From NCBI GenBank assembly GCA_026419785.1, contig JAODTK010005801.1, forward strand, positions 1 through 64,000: a stretch of DNA of 64,000 bases, written 5' to 3'. Positions 35,096 to 47,624 of this stretch are shown here, piece by piece; position 1 is the first letter of the stretch; every line of letters begins with the position of its first letter. The translations under genes were made by a program, and so were the position numbers. Source of the DNA: Sclerodactyla briareus. Taxonomy: Eukaryota > Echinodermata > Holothuroidea > Dendrochirotida > Sclerodactylidae. Under the pieces are notes generated by a model, which had not been told where the DNA came from, searched no databases, and saw nothing but the letters and a program-made list of their open reading frames with translations.

Positions 35096-38000
35096 CATAA
35101 TGCTGAACAGGTTGGTGTGGAATGGGCAAAAAAGTCCTGTGCAGAACAACTCTGCCATGCAGCTCAACCTAACAGTCCTTACCTGTCGACCGGGACCCGA
35201 TCCTCGAACCAGACTAAAGACTCGGACCATCTTGACGTCCTTGGCCAATGCTTTCTGAGAGAAAATAGAGAGAAAAAGAGAGTACAGTACACTTTCAGTC
35301 AGTCATCAATAAAATCGTTCACGGCATTGATTTTTTTCATGGATGTTTTGTGGGCCTGCTCTACTAGGTAGTATCACTTCTTACCACAGCATAGCATGAA
35401 TGGAGACGAGTGAGTTCACATTTCATCACAGAGACTGGCTACTGTAGATTTTGTGTACATGCCTATATATCCATGGACTGCCAAATGGGCCGTTAAGTTC
35501 AATATTTCTGGTCGTGAGCCATTCATCTGAATGCCTTTATCAGTTGGTGTAGAGTGTTTAACATGTTGTCACCTCAGTAGGCTAAAAGTCATGATGACTG
35601 CACAGAATACATAGGGTACACTGTGTGACAGTGTGGCCTAGCATTATAGCTAGTTCATCTGGTTGGCATTCAATCGATTTTCAGCATTCAGCTTTAACAA
35701 GTGGTCCTAGCTACAATATGTGAATTTCCAATCTGAGATTTTTTTTTTTTCAGCTAAAAAGATACTAGTTGGGGAGAAAAACAGATTCATGCATGGCAAT
35801 AAGGACAAATCTCGTCACACAGAAGAAAGTGTTCCAAAAGTGATGACAAAAGAGTGATGAAAGAGAAAAAGTAAATTTCCTGACACCATTTTTTCAGTTC
35901 AGTGCATCCGCTGATCTGAGCACTGTTCGTGTAGAGCCATCCTGTGCAGATGAGGCGCGCTTAATTTGGAACCTGGCTGAAGTCCTGGGTCCAGTACATA
36001 GGACGCGCTGATTGCATTGCCGGGGAGGGGCGCTATCACCAATGGGTATCATGACTTGGACACGACCGTTGGTCCTATTTTGTAATTCACACTGCATATG
36101 ATCTGTGATCCTAAAGTGATCCTGAACTAAATGATCCAAGTAGGCATGCCCCCCCCCCCCTTCTCACTGTGGTCACTCTCATGTGATATATTAGGCTGGC
36201 TGGGAAGAAAACATTTCCTGCAAACAGGAATGATGCTTGATATAGATCACTACAAACATTCCACACTCTGTTGTCAAAGTTGTTAAATGTCATGGGAACA
36301 AGAATGGCACTGGACAGACAGAAAGATACACGGTAAGTACTTTTTGTATACCATAACAACTCATGAGGGGGCCGGCATTGAGCCAAATTTTCTTTTTTTC
36401 TTCCGCTGGCGGGCCTGGTGCACAGAAAATCATACCGCTGATGTTTGTAACAACAAGGTGTAAGAATACAGCCTTGTTCACGAGAATAATATACTGACAT
36501 TTTGCAACAAGGTATCAAAATATTGTCCCTAATCAAATGCCCCCTGGCAGCGGATAACGTTGTGAATCCAAACATCTGGAGCCACAGAGTGCTATGACTC
36601 AAAACAAGGGTGGGAGGGGGGGGGGGGGGGGCTTTGTCTGGTTGAAATCCAGAGAATCTGGCTTCAAAACCTCTAGAGGTTATGTGGCGAGCAGAGTTTG
36701 GGAAGTAATTGGGGCTTGTCCTCATTGGCAGAGCCGCAAATCTAGTCAAGTTACTAGCTATAAAGCAGGTCAGGAAGCCAAGCACTCAAGAAACAGGGTT
36801 TCACACTGAATTTGAAAAATCTTCAGTTGTTCATGTAATTGTATTAAATGATAATGTTGTCCATGAGATACATTTAGACTTCATGACAATGCATACTGGT
36901 AAGATGTCCTAGCTACAATGGCTGACGTTACCTGATTGGTCAACTGTGGATCTAAATGACTTGCGTTGGAGACTAACTCACTCATGGAAGCATACGCCTG
37001 GAAGGCCCCTAGGTAACAACCCGCCCTTTGTTTCACCGGCCGTCATTCGGGCAACCACCAGCCTGAGCTACCCATCCTGACCCAAACCACCATGATGTAC
37101 GTGCCGTTCGGGGCAACCGGTCTCAATCCATTGGGACCCGTATCGACCGAACACAGTGTGAAACGAAATCGCCTGCCGGGAAGGCGCGCCTGATGCTCAA
37201 ATAATGCATTGGTGGTCATGATGGCATGGTATTTTTCCTTCAATTCAACCATCCCCTCTCCTCAATCCCTGACAATGAACATGTGGTAGTCAAGCGTAAG
37301 ACAAGGGTAAGCCTAAAGGAGTAGTAGCAAGAAGGATCCAATCTCTGTCTCAGCTCCATGCCACACTAATATGGCAGAGTAAAAAGAACAATAGAGCTGA
37401 AACCACAGAGCTTGGTTCTCTCTCTCTATTGTGACATTTCACTATCCAGTGAAGTCATGACACTGACTCCAGTTTGGGCATCTAATATCTCCAGGCTCGC
37501 AGGAAACAGGACCACTCCTTACACTACCAAGCGTTGATGAGAGTTTAAGTGAAAAAAAACAACAACATTCTAAATGATAGCAGGATAATGCCGTGGTATA
37601 CATGTTTCCTTCTAATACCAGCCCCTCCTCCGCCCATAAGTGCCCCCCCCCATAGATTTCAAAGGTGGAAGCTACTGTGAGGCGTAACGCGATCAGAAAC
37701 AGGTAATTCCTAAGATGTTCCCTGTTTTATCCTGTTTCGACGCCACAATTATACTACAAAAACGTTGCGATGTGGCAGTTAAAATATTGCTGTCCGTGGT
37801 GAAATTCAGGTGAGAAAGCTTTGTTCATTTTATAGTAAAGAAAAAACAAGGTAAACTTTGTTTGATAGTCATTGGGTTTGGTATTACCCTAACTTTAACA
37901 TCAGGCCTGACAAGAGCCTATAGAGTGTATATTGTTACCACTAGGCCTAACACTCATCAGCATCCCCTCTCTGAATTTATCCTTTTTTGTGCAAGAACCC

Positions 38001-39400
38001 TGGGTAGCAACAGAAGGCATAAAGATAATTACACCCAAGATATCACAACTTTTGCTCATATGATAATTTCCAATAAAATGCCTGGATTTTTTCCCTCCCT
38101 CATTTGGGCACCCCTCCACCGATCACTGCAGGAATGACCCATCAGATTAATGTTGCATGAGATCACATTGGCTTTGAGCCAACAGGAGAGAAAAAAAAAT
38201 ACAGCTTTCAATGAACATTTTAACATGGAACAATGACGGACAATCACAGACATTCAATACTATTTCCCACTCCTGCAAGAGAGCAGTTGTTGAGCAGTTT
38301 GCAAGCCACAACTGCTGCCGAATTCACTTTGGGTCCTGACTTTGTCATAATGACTCAATGCTGATTCAAGAGTGAAATGTCATTTGTCGAGGAGACTACT
38401 TGCCGTACTTGGTCCTACTGGACAAAATGCCGAGGAAGGAGGGAATTTTTTCGACCAAAATTCATACCTGACCTTAGGACCGATGATCGGTTTCCGTTAA
38501 TGGACAGGCATTTCATTTCAGCAATAGAGGATTGAATTAACCAGATCAGGGAATTTTGTTGAGCATTTAGTAGAAAAGTTCAATCATGATGCAAAAGCTT
38601 TGCCTCCACATTGACAGGCCGGTAATGTAATATTTATCAGAATTTGTTCCACCAGCCCAAAACCATTGCTGTTTAGCAGATGCTGTTTGGAAGTCAATTT
38701 GGAAGTCAATGTGTTAGTCATTTCATAAAATTTACCATGACGACAAGGGGGAGTGCATATTATCATGTCTTTGAAACTCATGGAATCTTTAAAGACTCAA
38801 GCCAGAAAGGTTTGCCCTGGCAAATATCATCTATTAAACACTTCCGTGGAAAATCCTTTTTTCCAAATGCTGAATGTACTCGTTGACTTCTTCACAGGTA
38901 ACTCATATAACGAGACCACTAGCTGATGAAGCTCCATGTTTGTCTTGTTTTGGGAGCAATGGGAATTTTGTAACGTGTATGACTCATGTCCCTTGGATTG
39001 TGAAGCATTTACCAGAATATTGAACTGACTGCTAGTTTGGTATCCAAAAATTGACCATCCCTCAAAACTTCATCTTTCAGATTTTTAGGTTAATAACAAA
39101 CAAACCCTTTCCTGCCATAGTCAAAGTTAGTCAACATCACTTATATACCTTGTACCATGCAATAGGCGGCTAAAGCTGAAATTTCAGTTTCTTCCGCAAA
39201 ATTGCAAAATTATTGCTTCTTTTTTTAAAATCGTTAGGCAGAACTAAGACTTCAAAAGTATTATGTATCAGCGTTTTCTTCTTCCTCAGTCACCAGTGCA
39301 AAAAAACAATATACAAGGCATTCCATGTGGTCTTTCAGATCTTGTTATTAGCATTCAACAGGACCAGCCTATTAATCAGTGGCCATTTCAAACTGAGAAC
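35096..39400. other. Unassigned sequence including a GC-rich patch at 37025-37200
   Basis: Most is AT-rich with no recognised feature. The longest open frame in the window (224 residues, minus strand, 36111-36785) has no family signature and spans a poly-C run, so it is not called a gene. At about 37025-37200 a GC-richer patch is open on both strands. Confidence 0.4.
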
Positions 39401-39429
39401 TGATTGTTGACCACGTCTACCAAAGGCTA

Positions 39430-39960
39430 ATACTTTTTTGTGGAAATGTGGCTGATCTATAATCATACTACTTCCAGTGACCCTTTTCTTCCTATTTTGA
39501 ATATCTCAGGACCAATGTGTGGTGGCTGCACTTCATACGTTCCTTGGAAATCCAAGTAACTTCAAAATTTGCATAATGACGCAAATTTGTACACATTGAA
39601 TAACCACCCCCCATGACTTGAATCTATGTTTAAAGTTGTTGGGGGCTTAGAGGTACACCATACCCATCAAGCTTTCTGAAATCGAACAAACCTTGAAACT
39701 TGGAAGGATATGCAACTGAACACACTGAATGCCCTCCCGTGACCTCTCTCCAGTCTATGTTAAAGATTGGGACTAAAATTTAACCACCACCCATCATGTT
39801 CCATACCAAGGCGCCGCCCCCAGTGTCTCGCCTGGTTATGCGATCATGTTTTCATCTATTAGTCACCAATGTGAACATACAACATTTTTAATTATTTGCT
39901 TTAAGCATTAGGGTATTAGCAGTTTGACAGCACACCCTATAATCAGCATCGCGTAAAAAA
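39430..39960 (+). repeat. Complex repeat family, copy 1 (partial)
   Basis: Carries the head GCCGCCCCCAGTGTCTCGCC at 39812-39831, then TTTTCATCTATTAGTCACCA and TTTGCTTTAAGCATT. Upstream it carries ATCTCAGGACCAATGTG and other words shared with the copies at 43-48 kb. It is followed by a dispersed GC-rich repeat at 39968. Confidence 0.6.
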
Positions 39961-39965
39961 AAAAC

Positions 39966-40072
39966 ATGGGGGCGGAGGGGCGATCTGCCCCCTAACGCTG
40001 AAAAGAGCACCCGAAATCGGCGTGACGGGGGCGAATAAATGAATACTGAGAAAATCCCCCCCGCAATTTCCA
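39966..40072. repeat. GC-rich dispersed repeat (partner at 62774-62876)
   Basis: GGGGGCGGAGGGGCGATCTG, GCTGAAAAGAGCACCCGAAA, ACGGGGGCGAATAAATGAAT and GAGAAAATCCCCCCCG align in order with 62774-62876. A weaker inverted relative may lie at 42105-42215. Confidence 0.6.
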
Positions 40073-42090
40073 CTACATGCCCATTTCGAACTTGTCAAAG
40101 GTTTTATTTGGTGGGAAAATATGTCGCCAATTCCTCCGCTGGAAACCTGCAAAAACGCGACTTCAACCTCTTAAACATGTCCAGGTGCGTATACTTTTCC
40201 TCCTCCGTGACAGCCAAAATAACAACTTGCAATTAATCCCCGTGTCCTGATAGGCCGGAAACGCGACCGGGCGTCCGAATTATGGCATATCATATTCAGT
40301 ATCAGTATCGGTGAATTACTTACAGAGCTAAATACTATCGTACGATCCTTTATGCAAAACCTAAAGGACGTGAATTGAAACAATTACTGCACAATTGGCC
40401 GAGATGATCGCTAAATACAACGATTATGACTTCACTTTGCTATTGAGCATACTCTATACTGGAACTGTTTGTCAATTTTCCTACTGGTATTTCCGCAACT
40501 AGACACCCCCCTCTCCCCGATAAATGAATTCTAACGAACATACACAGGACACCCCATTCACTCACACTGCATACATTTACAAGTAGCATACATGATCCGA
40601 TGCTGCCACGTAACTATTGCCTCAATTCACAAGACTGAAGCAAAGCACAACCTCAAAGTCGCTGTAAATGTGACAAAAATCATTGTGGAGCTGTTCTTTT
40701 ATAATTGCACTTCATTAATCAGTGAATTGACCATAATCTTTTAGGTAACACACATGAAACATTTCAAAGTTACGAGTTCAAATTTTGGGGAGCACGGCTT
40801 AGAAATGATACCTAACAACACACTGTAAGTTATGTGAAATTACCATTAGGCTACACATCCTAGTCATTCGCGATCGTAGGAATTGGGAATATGATTTGAT
40901 TGGTTTTGGTTTTTAGGTTGGGCTTTGCAATTATTTGATGAAATATGTTCAGATACCCGTCTGGTAATTGTTTTTGTTAAGTCTGACAGTTCCCGGCATC
41001 ATTACGATGAATTTAGTCATGTGAAAACATTTCCAAACAATTCTGAAAGTTTCCCAACTGAAAAGCCTCTAGGCCCGGCTATTACGAGTTGAATTGTCAA
41101 TTTGCGTGATTACAATCTGTTTTTATAATATCCAACGCTGGTATTTGCATCAATAACTTGATGCCTGGATTGCCATGCACATGATAATCATTATTTCTTG
41201 GCTCAACTGATACAGGATATATCGACCGTGCATATTGAGGAATTTGTTTGAAACCACATGCAACGCAATTTTGCTTTGTTACACTGCTGCCAGAGTGCAA
41301 GCAATGGAATGCACTATTCATGTGCCAACTGCCGCTCCACTTACTGACTTTACCGGTTTCTAGCTGTCCTCCATGTTACTGTGCAGAATTTGAATGGAGG
41401 GTTGTACAATACGCAGATCAAAGCTTATACAGCACGCGATCCGCTCATCTTGCCGCTGACTAGAGTAGATAGAGCGATATAGCCGTGTTGCACACACACA
41501 TGTCTACAACTCTCACAATGTCACAAAAACGATTTTAATTCACAAAACGATTATGAAAATGTACCGAAATACAATAATAAAATGGAAATAATATTTCACA
41601 CTGATTATTTTTCCAACATGAAAAGAAGTTTTCGACAAAAGTCGTATTTCAGTGGACAATGTCATTCAAATCTGGTGTTACAGGGAATATTCTTTCAATA
41701 ACGTGGCCGCCATGAACTCATTCTTTTGTTGACAGGCTTGCAGAGCAACACCACCTGAAGAGAAAACGACCACACAATATTTTTGAAAGTTGTTTTTGAG
41801 TCAGATCTTGGAACGAATACTGACAATGAATTTTGTACGATGATAATATTTCGTTACACTTACTCGTTTTATTTTTCGTATTCTCTACAAAACCAACAGC
41901 GCCTACTATACCACATACTAACCCACTACCACGCAGGCCGAGAACTTAGGGAAGCCCGCATTCATGTTCAATTCGTATGCCTTGGCAGCTGTGTTCAGGG
42001 TGGACTACTGTGGAGTGTGAAGAGTATTATAAGGTCTTTTAGAGTGCAGTTGAGGTAATATATTGCTCTGAATGAGCCAACTTGCAATGT
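40073..42090. other. Unassigned sequence
   Basis: No gene, RNA or clear repeat was recognised. Short open frames lack motifs. Confidence 0.45.
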
Positions 42091-42214
42091 TTTAGCTTGC
42101 ACTGAAAATTGAGCGCCCTCGAAAATCCAAAGGAGCCCCTAAATCAGATTTCACGGAGGCTCTTTTTTGGGAGTAGGCCCCCGAAATGAAAAAGTAATTC
42201 GCCCTGCTCATCAG

Positions 42215-43200
42215 TGGACCAATTTCAATCCGTAAAGGGCTGCTTATTGACGATGTCTCCATAAGGTTTTTTGTGGAAATGTGACTAAGCTTGCCTAAAT
42301 TATGCAAATTATACAATAATCAACTTTCTGTTGCCCCTTTCCTCACTCGACGTTTCCAACAAACTTGAACATATGCATGAATCAAGCAATTCATACAAAC
42401 TGCATAACCCCTGGTGACGGGATTCAATGTTAACATTTGGCGAGACTAAAGGTAGAGCACAGCTCATGGGAAAACTGGTCCTATCTAATAAGTGTTCTGT
42501 ATATCCTCGTGTCACCCCTAAGATTCCTTTAATCCAGCCCTCCCAGTGTTTACCCCCCCCCCCCCCCCACCCCTTCTATCATCACACACCAGAGCTACGC
42601 AGGTGTAACCTGACACAGTGACCACTCTGGTTCTCTATTGAACAAGTTCCGGCAAGACAAAAATCAGTTTTTGACCCCTATGTGACCTTTAATGACCTTA
42701 ATGACTGGTGGTTTTTATAAACAAATTTTGTTACTCCATCCATGTGATTCTCCACTCCTAAAGCATATTTGGCATTCCAATTACCTGCCTAATGTTTTGC
42801 AAAAAAAGTTATTACATTAAACTTAGTTATCGTCCGATCCGAAGCGGGAGTTGGTTTTCCTCCATAAAGCACCAAAGGTCCTATCACATATCCAAAATTA
42901 ACCTTTTCTATTTTTTCTGCCCGTCACCCTCCTTAAATCACACCTTATTCAAGAACTCAACCTTTACCACATGACCACGGGCCGACAGAGGTCCAATTGA
43001 GGTCAAAGTTCACACACATGCAGGTCAACAATTATATCACAATGTGACCTTCATCCTTCATAGATATTTAATTCTCCGATTACGGCCCGAAAACAGTTTT
43101 TGACCTAGTGACCTTGAATGACCGAATGACACGGCATTGTCATGAAAATGTAACTCTCCATGTGATACATCACTCCTAGGAGCTTTTGCATTCTGATTGA
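42215..43200 (+). repeat. Complex repeat family, copy 2
   Basis: Contains TTTGTGGAAATGTGACTAAG, TATGCAAATTATACAATAAT, GCGAGACTAAAGGTAGAGCA, a poly-C run at 42551-42568, ACCAGAGCTACGCAGGTGTA and the tail-type TTGAACAAGTTCCGGCAAGA. TGACC-rich sequence (TTTTTGACCCCTATGTGACC) follows. The head is missing or unrecognisable. Confidence 0.6.
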
Positions 43201-43233
43201 ACATGCCCTGTGCTATTGCCAACAAGTACTACA

Positions 43234-45035
43234 AGGCGACACCGCCCCCAGTGTCTCGCTGTTTACGCGATCATTGTTTTTCATCGAGTAGTCACCATGG
43301 AACAATTACAAGGCATTTATGATTTGCTTTAAGATGCTGGTATTAGCATTTGACCCTGAAACACCCTACTAATCCGTTACTACATCAGTGACGCAATTTC
43401 AAATCCTCAGTACTGATTATGACAATGGTCTACCATAATAGTTTTGTGGAAATGGGATAAGATGCCTAAATTATGCAAATTAGACAATAATCCACTTTCT
43501 GTTGACCCATGTTCCTCACTTCGACAATAATCTCAGGACTATTGTGAACCACACTTCATACATTTTCAATTGGAATTCACAACTTGAACATTGGCATGAC
43601 TCAAGCAATTTAATACACCCTGCAAACCCCTATTGACCTGATCAATGTTACACATTTTGCGAGACTAAAGGTAGACCAAGCTCTAGTGAAAACCGTCTTT
43701 TATCTAATATAAAGTTTGTCTGTATATTGTCACCCATAAGATTCCATTTTCCACCCTCCCAAGGGAGTTACTCCCCCCCACCCCCCCCTGCTATTCCTCA
43801 CCTCCAGAGCTACTGCAGGTTAACCTGACAGAAGTGACCACTATGTCTCTCCCTTAACAAAGTTCAGTCGCGACAAAACATTTTTTGCCCCCTATGTGAC
43901 CTTTAAATGACCTTCAATGACATTTGGTTGTTATAAAAATTGTTACTCACAATGTTATATCACAATGGTGAACCTCCAGCCTTCGAAGAGATTCAATTCT
44001 CCGATAATGGCCATAAAAACCGTTTTTGACCCCTGAGTGACCTTGATGACCTTTAATGACATGGCAGTTTTTTTGAAAATTGTAACCTCCAGTTATACAT
44101 CCACTCCTAGGGCATTTTGCATTCTGAAATGAACATGCCCAGTGCTATTGCAAAGTACTAAAATCATTTTTTGACCCCTACTCCCTTTGATGACCTTCAA
44201 TGACCTGGCGTTTTTATAAAAATTGTACTCTCCATGTATGCCCCTCCTGAAGCATATTGCATCCGATGTAACATGCCAGTTTTGCTAAAAAGCTATTAAC
44301 TTTAACTTTGACCCCTTGTAACTACCAAAGTTAAGAGTCCGATCGAAGCGGGATTGGTCTCCCTCATAAGCACACCAATATATATAGTTCACCACGTTTT
44401 CATAGATCACCAACCTTTAAAATAGTCATAATATGCACATTCGACTATGTTCAAATTAGTACATTAAATGACCTCTGGGGCCCTCGTCCTACTGTAAAAT
44501 TCATTGGGACTATAGTTAAACCATCACCATCAAGTTTCGTCGAAAAAAAAAAAAAATCCAAAAAAAAAAAAAAAAATCCAACGAACTTCAAAATATCGCA
44601 GAAATAATGCAATTAACCTACTTAATTAGCATATATCGCCAGGAAATCTGATCGATTCGGTCTCTTCATAGTTGTTCATACTCTGAAACTGAACTGGATC
44701 ACACCATGATCTACCGATCATGACATATCCTTGTACACAAGCTTCCCACCCAAGTTTCATTAAATAGGCAATTTTCTATATTCATTAGTATTGTCGTTCT
44801 TCGGGACGAAAAAGTGGATGCACATCGGCAACTCTTTTCACCAGCGCACGCTCCACAAAAAGGTCCCGCTGATGGGCTTCACAGTTCAGAGGAGATATCG
44901 ACCGCACAGTCCGACAGACAGACAGACAGACGGACGGACGGATAGACAGACGGACGGACGGATAACAGACGGACGACAGACACACAACAAGTGAACACTA
45001 TGTCTCTCCTTGAACATATTCAGGTTATACAACAA
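43234..45035 (+). repeat. Complex repeat family, copy 3 (longest)
   Basis: The head is GACACCGCCCCCAGTGTCTC at 43239-43258. It is followed by the AATTATGCAAATTAGACAAT block, a C-rich run at 43770, a tail-type segment at 43843-43880, TGACCTT-rich sequence, and GGGGCCCTCGTCCTACTGTA at about 44479. A GACAGACGGACG array lies at 44921-44975 and a second tail-type segment at 45000-45035. No coding frame. Confidence 0.65.
44918..44986. repeat. GACAGACGGACG short tandem repeat
   Basis: Runs of GACA and GACG tetranucleotides follow GAGGAGATATCGACCGCACA. The same layout occurs at 49450-49508 in another family copy. Confidence 0.85.
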
Positions 45036-45565
45036 TCCCCAACTTTAAAATTATGCACGATATGCGCATTAGACCCATTGAATGAGCTCCAGTACCCTAT
45101 CTCGATGGAAAGTTTTGGACTACCCAGATCTAGTCACCAGTTTTTGTGAGTGAAAATTTAACAAACTTTAAATTTTGCATAAATTATGCGAATTAGATGA
45201 CATAATCTTGCTATTGACTCGAACGATTGCATAACATATTAGTTGACTTTCCGTGCACAATCTCATAGATAGTGTTCAACCATCTCTGATACACTAAGAA
45301 GATTTCCTCAAAATTCTTTCCTCCCTTTCGGAGAAATCCCGCTATGAGAAAGTCGGAAACACACACATACACCACACATGAAAGTGATCGCTAGTCTCTT
45401 CTTGAACTTGGTTTTGCAGGCAAGACCAAAAAGAATGGCCGAAAGCACCCCATTTGAAAAATAGCTGGCAATCTGCATTGGATACCAGACAGCCTGAAGG
45501 TTATGAACTTCTACACATGCACACTTCCGCATATCACGACGTCAGGTCCTACTACTACCGTAATG

Positions 45566-45823
45566 TTAGGGTTCTATGGTACAGAGGTGGTCGAGTCCTC
45601 CTCCACCTACATGCTTAGTGATTAACCTCTGCCATGTATCCCAATCTTGTGCAAGGTTGATCGCTTCCCTCAAAATTGTTTTTTTGCGAAAAATTGTGAA
45701 TTTTCCCCCAAAACAAGGGTGGTCCGGTTCTACCATTGGTTTAGCAGTATGATCAATGCTTCTCTTAGAGCGTCGTCCTGCCACGTGACCGAAAAATCTC
45801 AATCTTGCTACCATGGCTAGCAT
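45566..45823 (-). mobile_element. LINE (non-LTR retrotransposon) ORF2 C-terminal fragment
   Basis: The minus strand encodes 85 residues that resemble the extreme C-terminus of a LINE ORF2 protein, past the reverse transcriptase. An RLRFFGHV block lies near residues 7-14, where many LINEs have RLRWFGHV. It is followed by a basic segment and then LAQDWDTWQRLIT near residues 57-69, matching the usual acidic and tryptophan-rich tail. The frame ends in a TAA stop. Weakly related codons continue on the same strand to about 45900, but frames are broken there and no reverse-transcriptase or endonuclease motif was seen. This is therefore a 5'-truncated or decayed copy. The clade (CR1, RTE, I or Jockey-like) cannot be settled from this fragment. 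It lies inside the large 39.4-49.7 kb repeat cluster, close to a tail-type segment of that family at 45392-45432. Confidence 0.65.
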
Positions 45824-45829
45824 TGGCTC

Positions 45830-46870
45830 ACCAGGTTTTGTATGATTTCAATCGTTTGGTCGCCAATTTGTTTTATTCCTGCGATGTTTATACATTGCAA
45901 AGTAGTGTCAATTTTGTGAGGAGTTCCTTCGTTGTACCCCCCTTTCACAATTATACCGTAAATACTCCTTTATTAGAGCTTCGAAAATCGAAAGTTTGGA
46001 AGTTTCCTCCTATTTTTTTTGCCCTACTTCTGGTCTCCTAGGTCACTTCAATTATACGCTTCCTCTTTTGGGGTTCCTAGGAAACAATGCAATAATCTAC
46101 ATACTGCTAAATCAACATTGTTTTGATTCAGGCTACTACTTTCCTTTACACACACTGGTGGCTATCATCGAATTTGATCCCTTTCACTGATGCAGGCTGG
46201 ATCACCCTGTGAAATCCTGGTGATGTTCCATATAGTATGTGATACCTGAATAAACAGTAATTTTAATATCAGCTGAGCGAAGCGAATGACGCTGATGAGT
46301 CCGCATCAGGGAGCAACCCTACCCCGACGCACATCATGTTAAGAAATAATGTCTGACATCTGGCCTCGTCACAAGAATTTTTATTGGTTTTGGCAGAAGT
46401 CAAGTTCAATGATGACGTCAACAAATTCAATGGGCATGACGACCTTCACGAGTCCCGCATAGAATAAACGGGACAGAATTTTCTATCAAGATTGTGCCAA
46501 AAAGGACGCTCGTGCTTCTTCGAGTCATACCCGCCAACTGTGGTCATATAATATTCAGATGTCTATAGCACTGTCCATGCATAATTAGGCCTTTCAACCG
46601 AAATTGATATCTTTGGCCAGAAGAGACTTCTTGCCTGTACTGTGGTTTTGCTTGTCCAATCGGGCACACCATTTCAATTCTCCACAACTTTCCCATTTCC
46701 CCCGAGGTGCCGCAATTCCATCATGGGACACTGGAGAGGAAGCCTTTGGGGTTCCGAATTCGCAAATCAGAGCTCCTCCAATAAAGCTGATCTGCCTCCT
46801 CAAAGAGACACCGCAGCATAAACACCTATCTATACCTTATGCAAGGTACATGTCCAACATAATTTCATCT
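45830..46870. other. Unassigned sequence between family copies 3 and 4
   Basis: Weak LINE-like codons may continue on the minus strand to about 45900. At 46276-46330 there is a CTGATGAGTCC-containing stretch reminiscent of a hammerhead core. Otherwise nothing is recognised. Confidence 0.4.
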
Positions 46871-46875
46871 GAATA

Positions 46876-47560
46876 ATACTGTCAAGCAGATTAGAGGGAT
46901 GGTATTTGATTTGATAATTTTTAAAAAACCATGACCGCCACTCCTGCACACACAAGGCGAACCGCCCCCAGTGTCTCGCCTGGTTACGAGATCATGTTTT
47001 CATCTATAGTCACCATGCAAACATTAAGGCATTTAAATGAGTGCTGCTTTTAAGATTCTGGTATTAGCAATTGACAGAAACGCCCTACTCATCAGTAACC
47101 AATGTCAAATCCGTCATGACTGAGTGTTGACTATGTCTACCATATAATTTTTTGTGAAATGTGACTAGATCGCAAATTTTATGCAAATTAGACAATAATC
47201 CACTTTCCTGTTGCCCCATTTTCTCACTCCACTCATCTCAGGACCAATTGTGAACCACCCTTAATACATTTCATCAGAATTTTCAACAATCATTCACCAT
47301 ATTTGCATGATCAAGGCACTTATACCACTGCATCACCCCTAGTGACCTGAGTCAATGTTAACATTTTTGGCGAATAAGGTAGAAACCCCAGCTACTAGTA
47401 GAATCTATCCTAATCTAATTAAGTTTGTCTGTATAATCCTCAGTGTCACCCATAAATTCCATTTATACTAGCCCCTCCCCCATGGATAATTCCCTCCCCC
47501 TACCCCCTATCTCACACACTAGAGTTACTGCAGGTGTAACCTGTTACCCTTCATTCTTGA
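46876..47560 (+). repeat. Complex repeat family, copy 4
   Basis: Starts with a CTGTCAAGCAGATTAGAGGG block, then CGCCACTCCTGCACACACAA and the head AACCGCCCCCAGTGTCTCGC. It continues through TTATGCAAATTAGACAATAA to CTGCAGGTGTAACCTG. The next unit starts at 47625. Confidence 0.65.
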
Positions 47561-47624
47561 AGAGGTGCCTGGGAGTAATTAAACAATGACCTGTCTCCAC
47601 CTATTTCATCTGATATAATACTGT

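Noticed and set aside
36111-36785. Longest open frame in the window, 224 codons on the minus strand
   Set aside because: It spans a poly-C run and has no family motif or splice context. A few frames near this length are plausible by chance given 64 kb and six frames.
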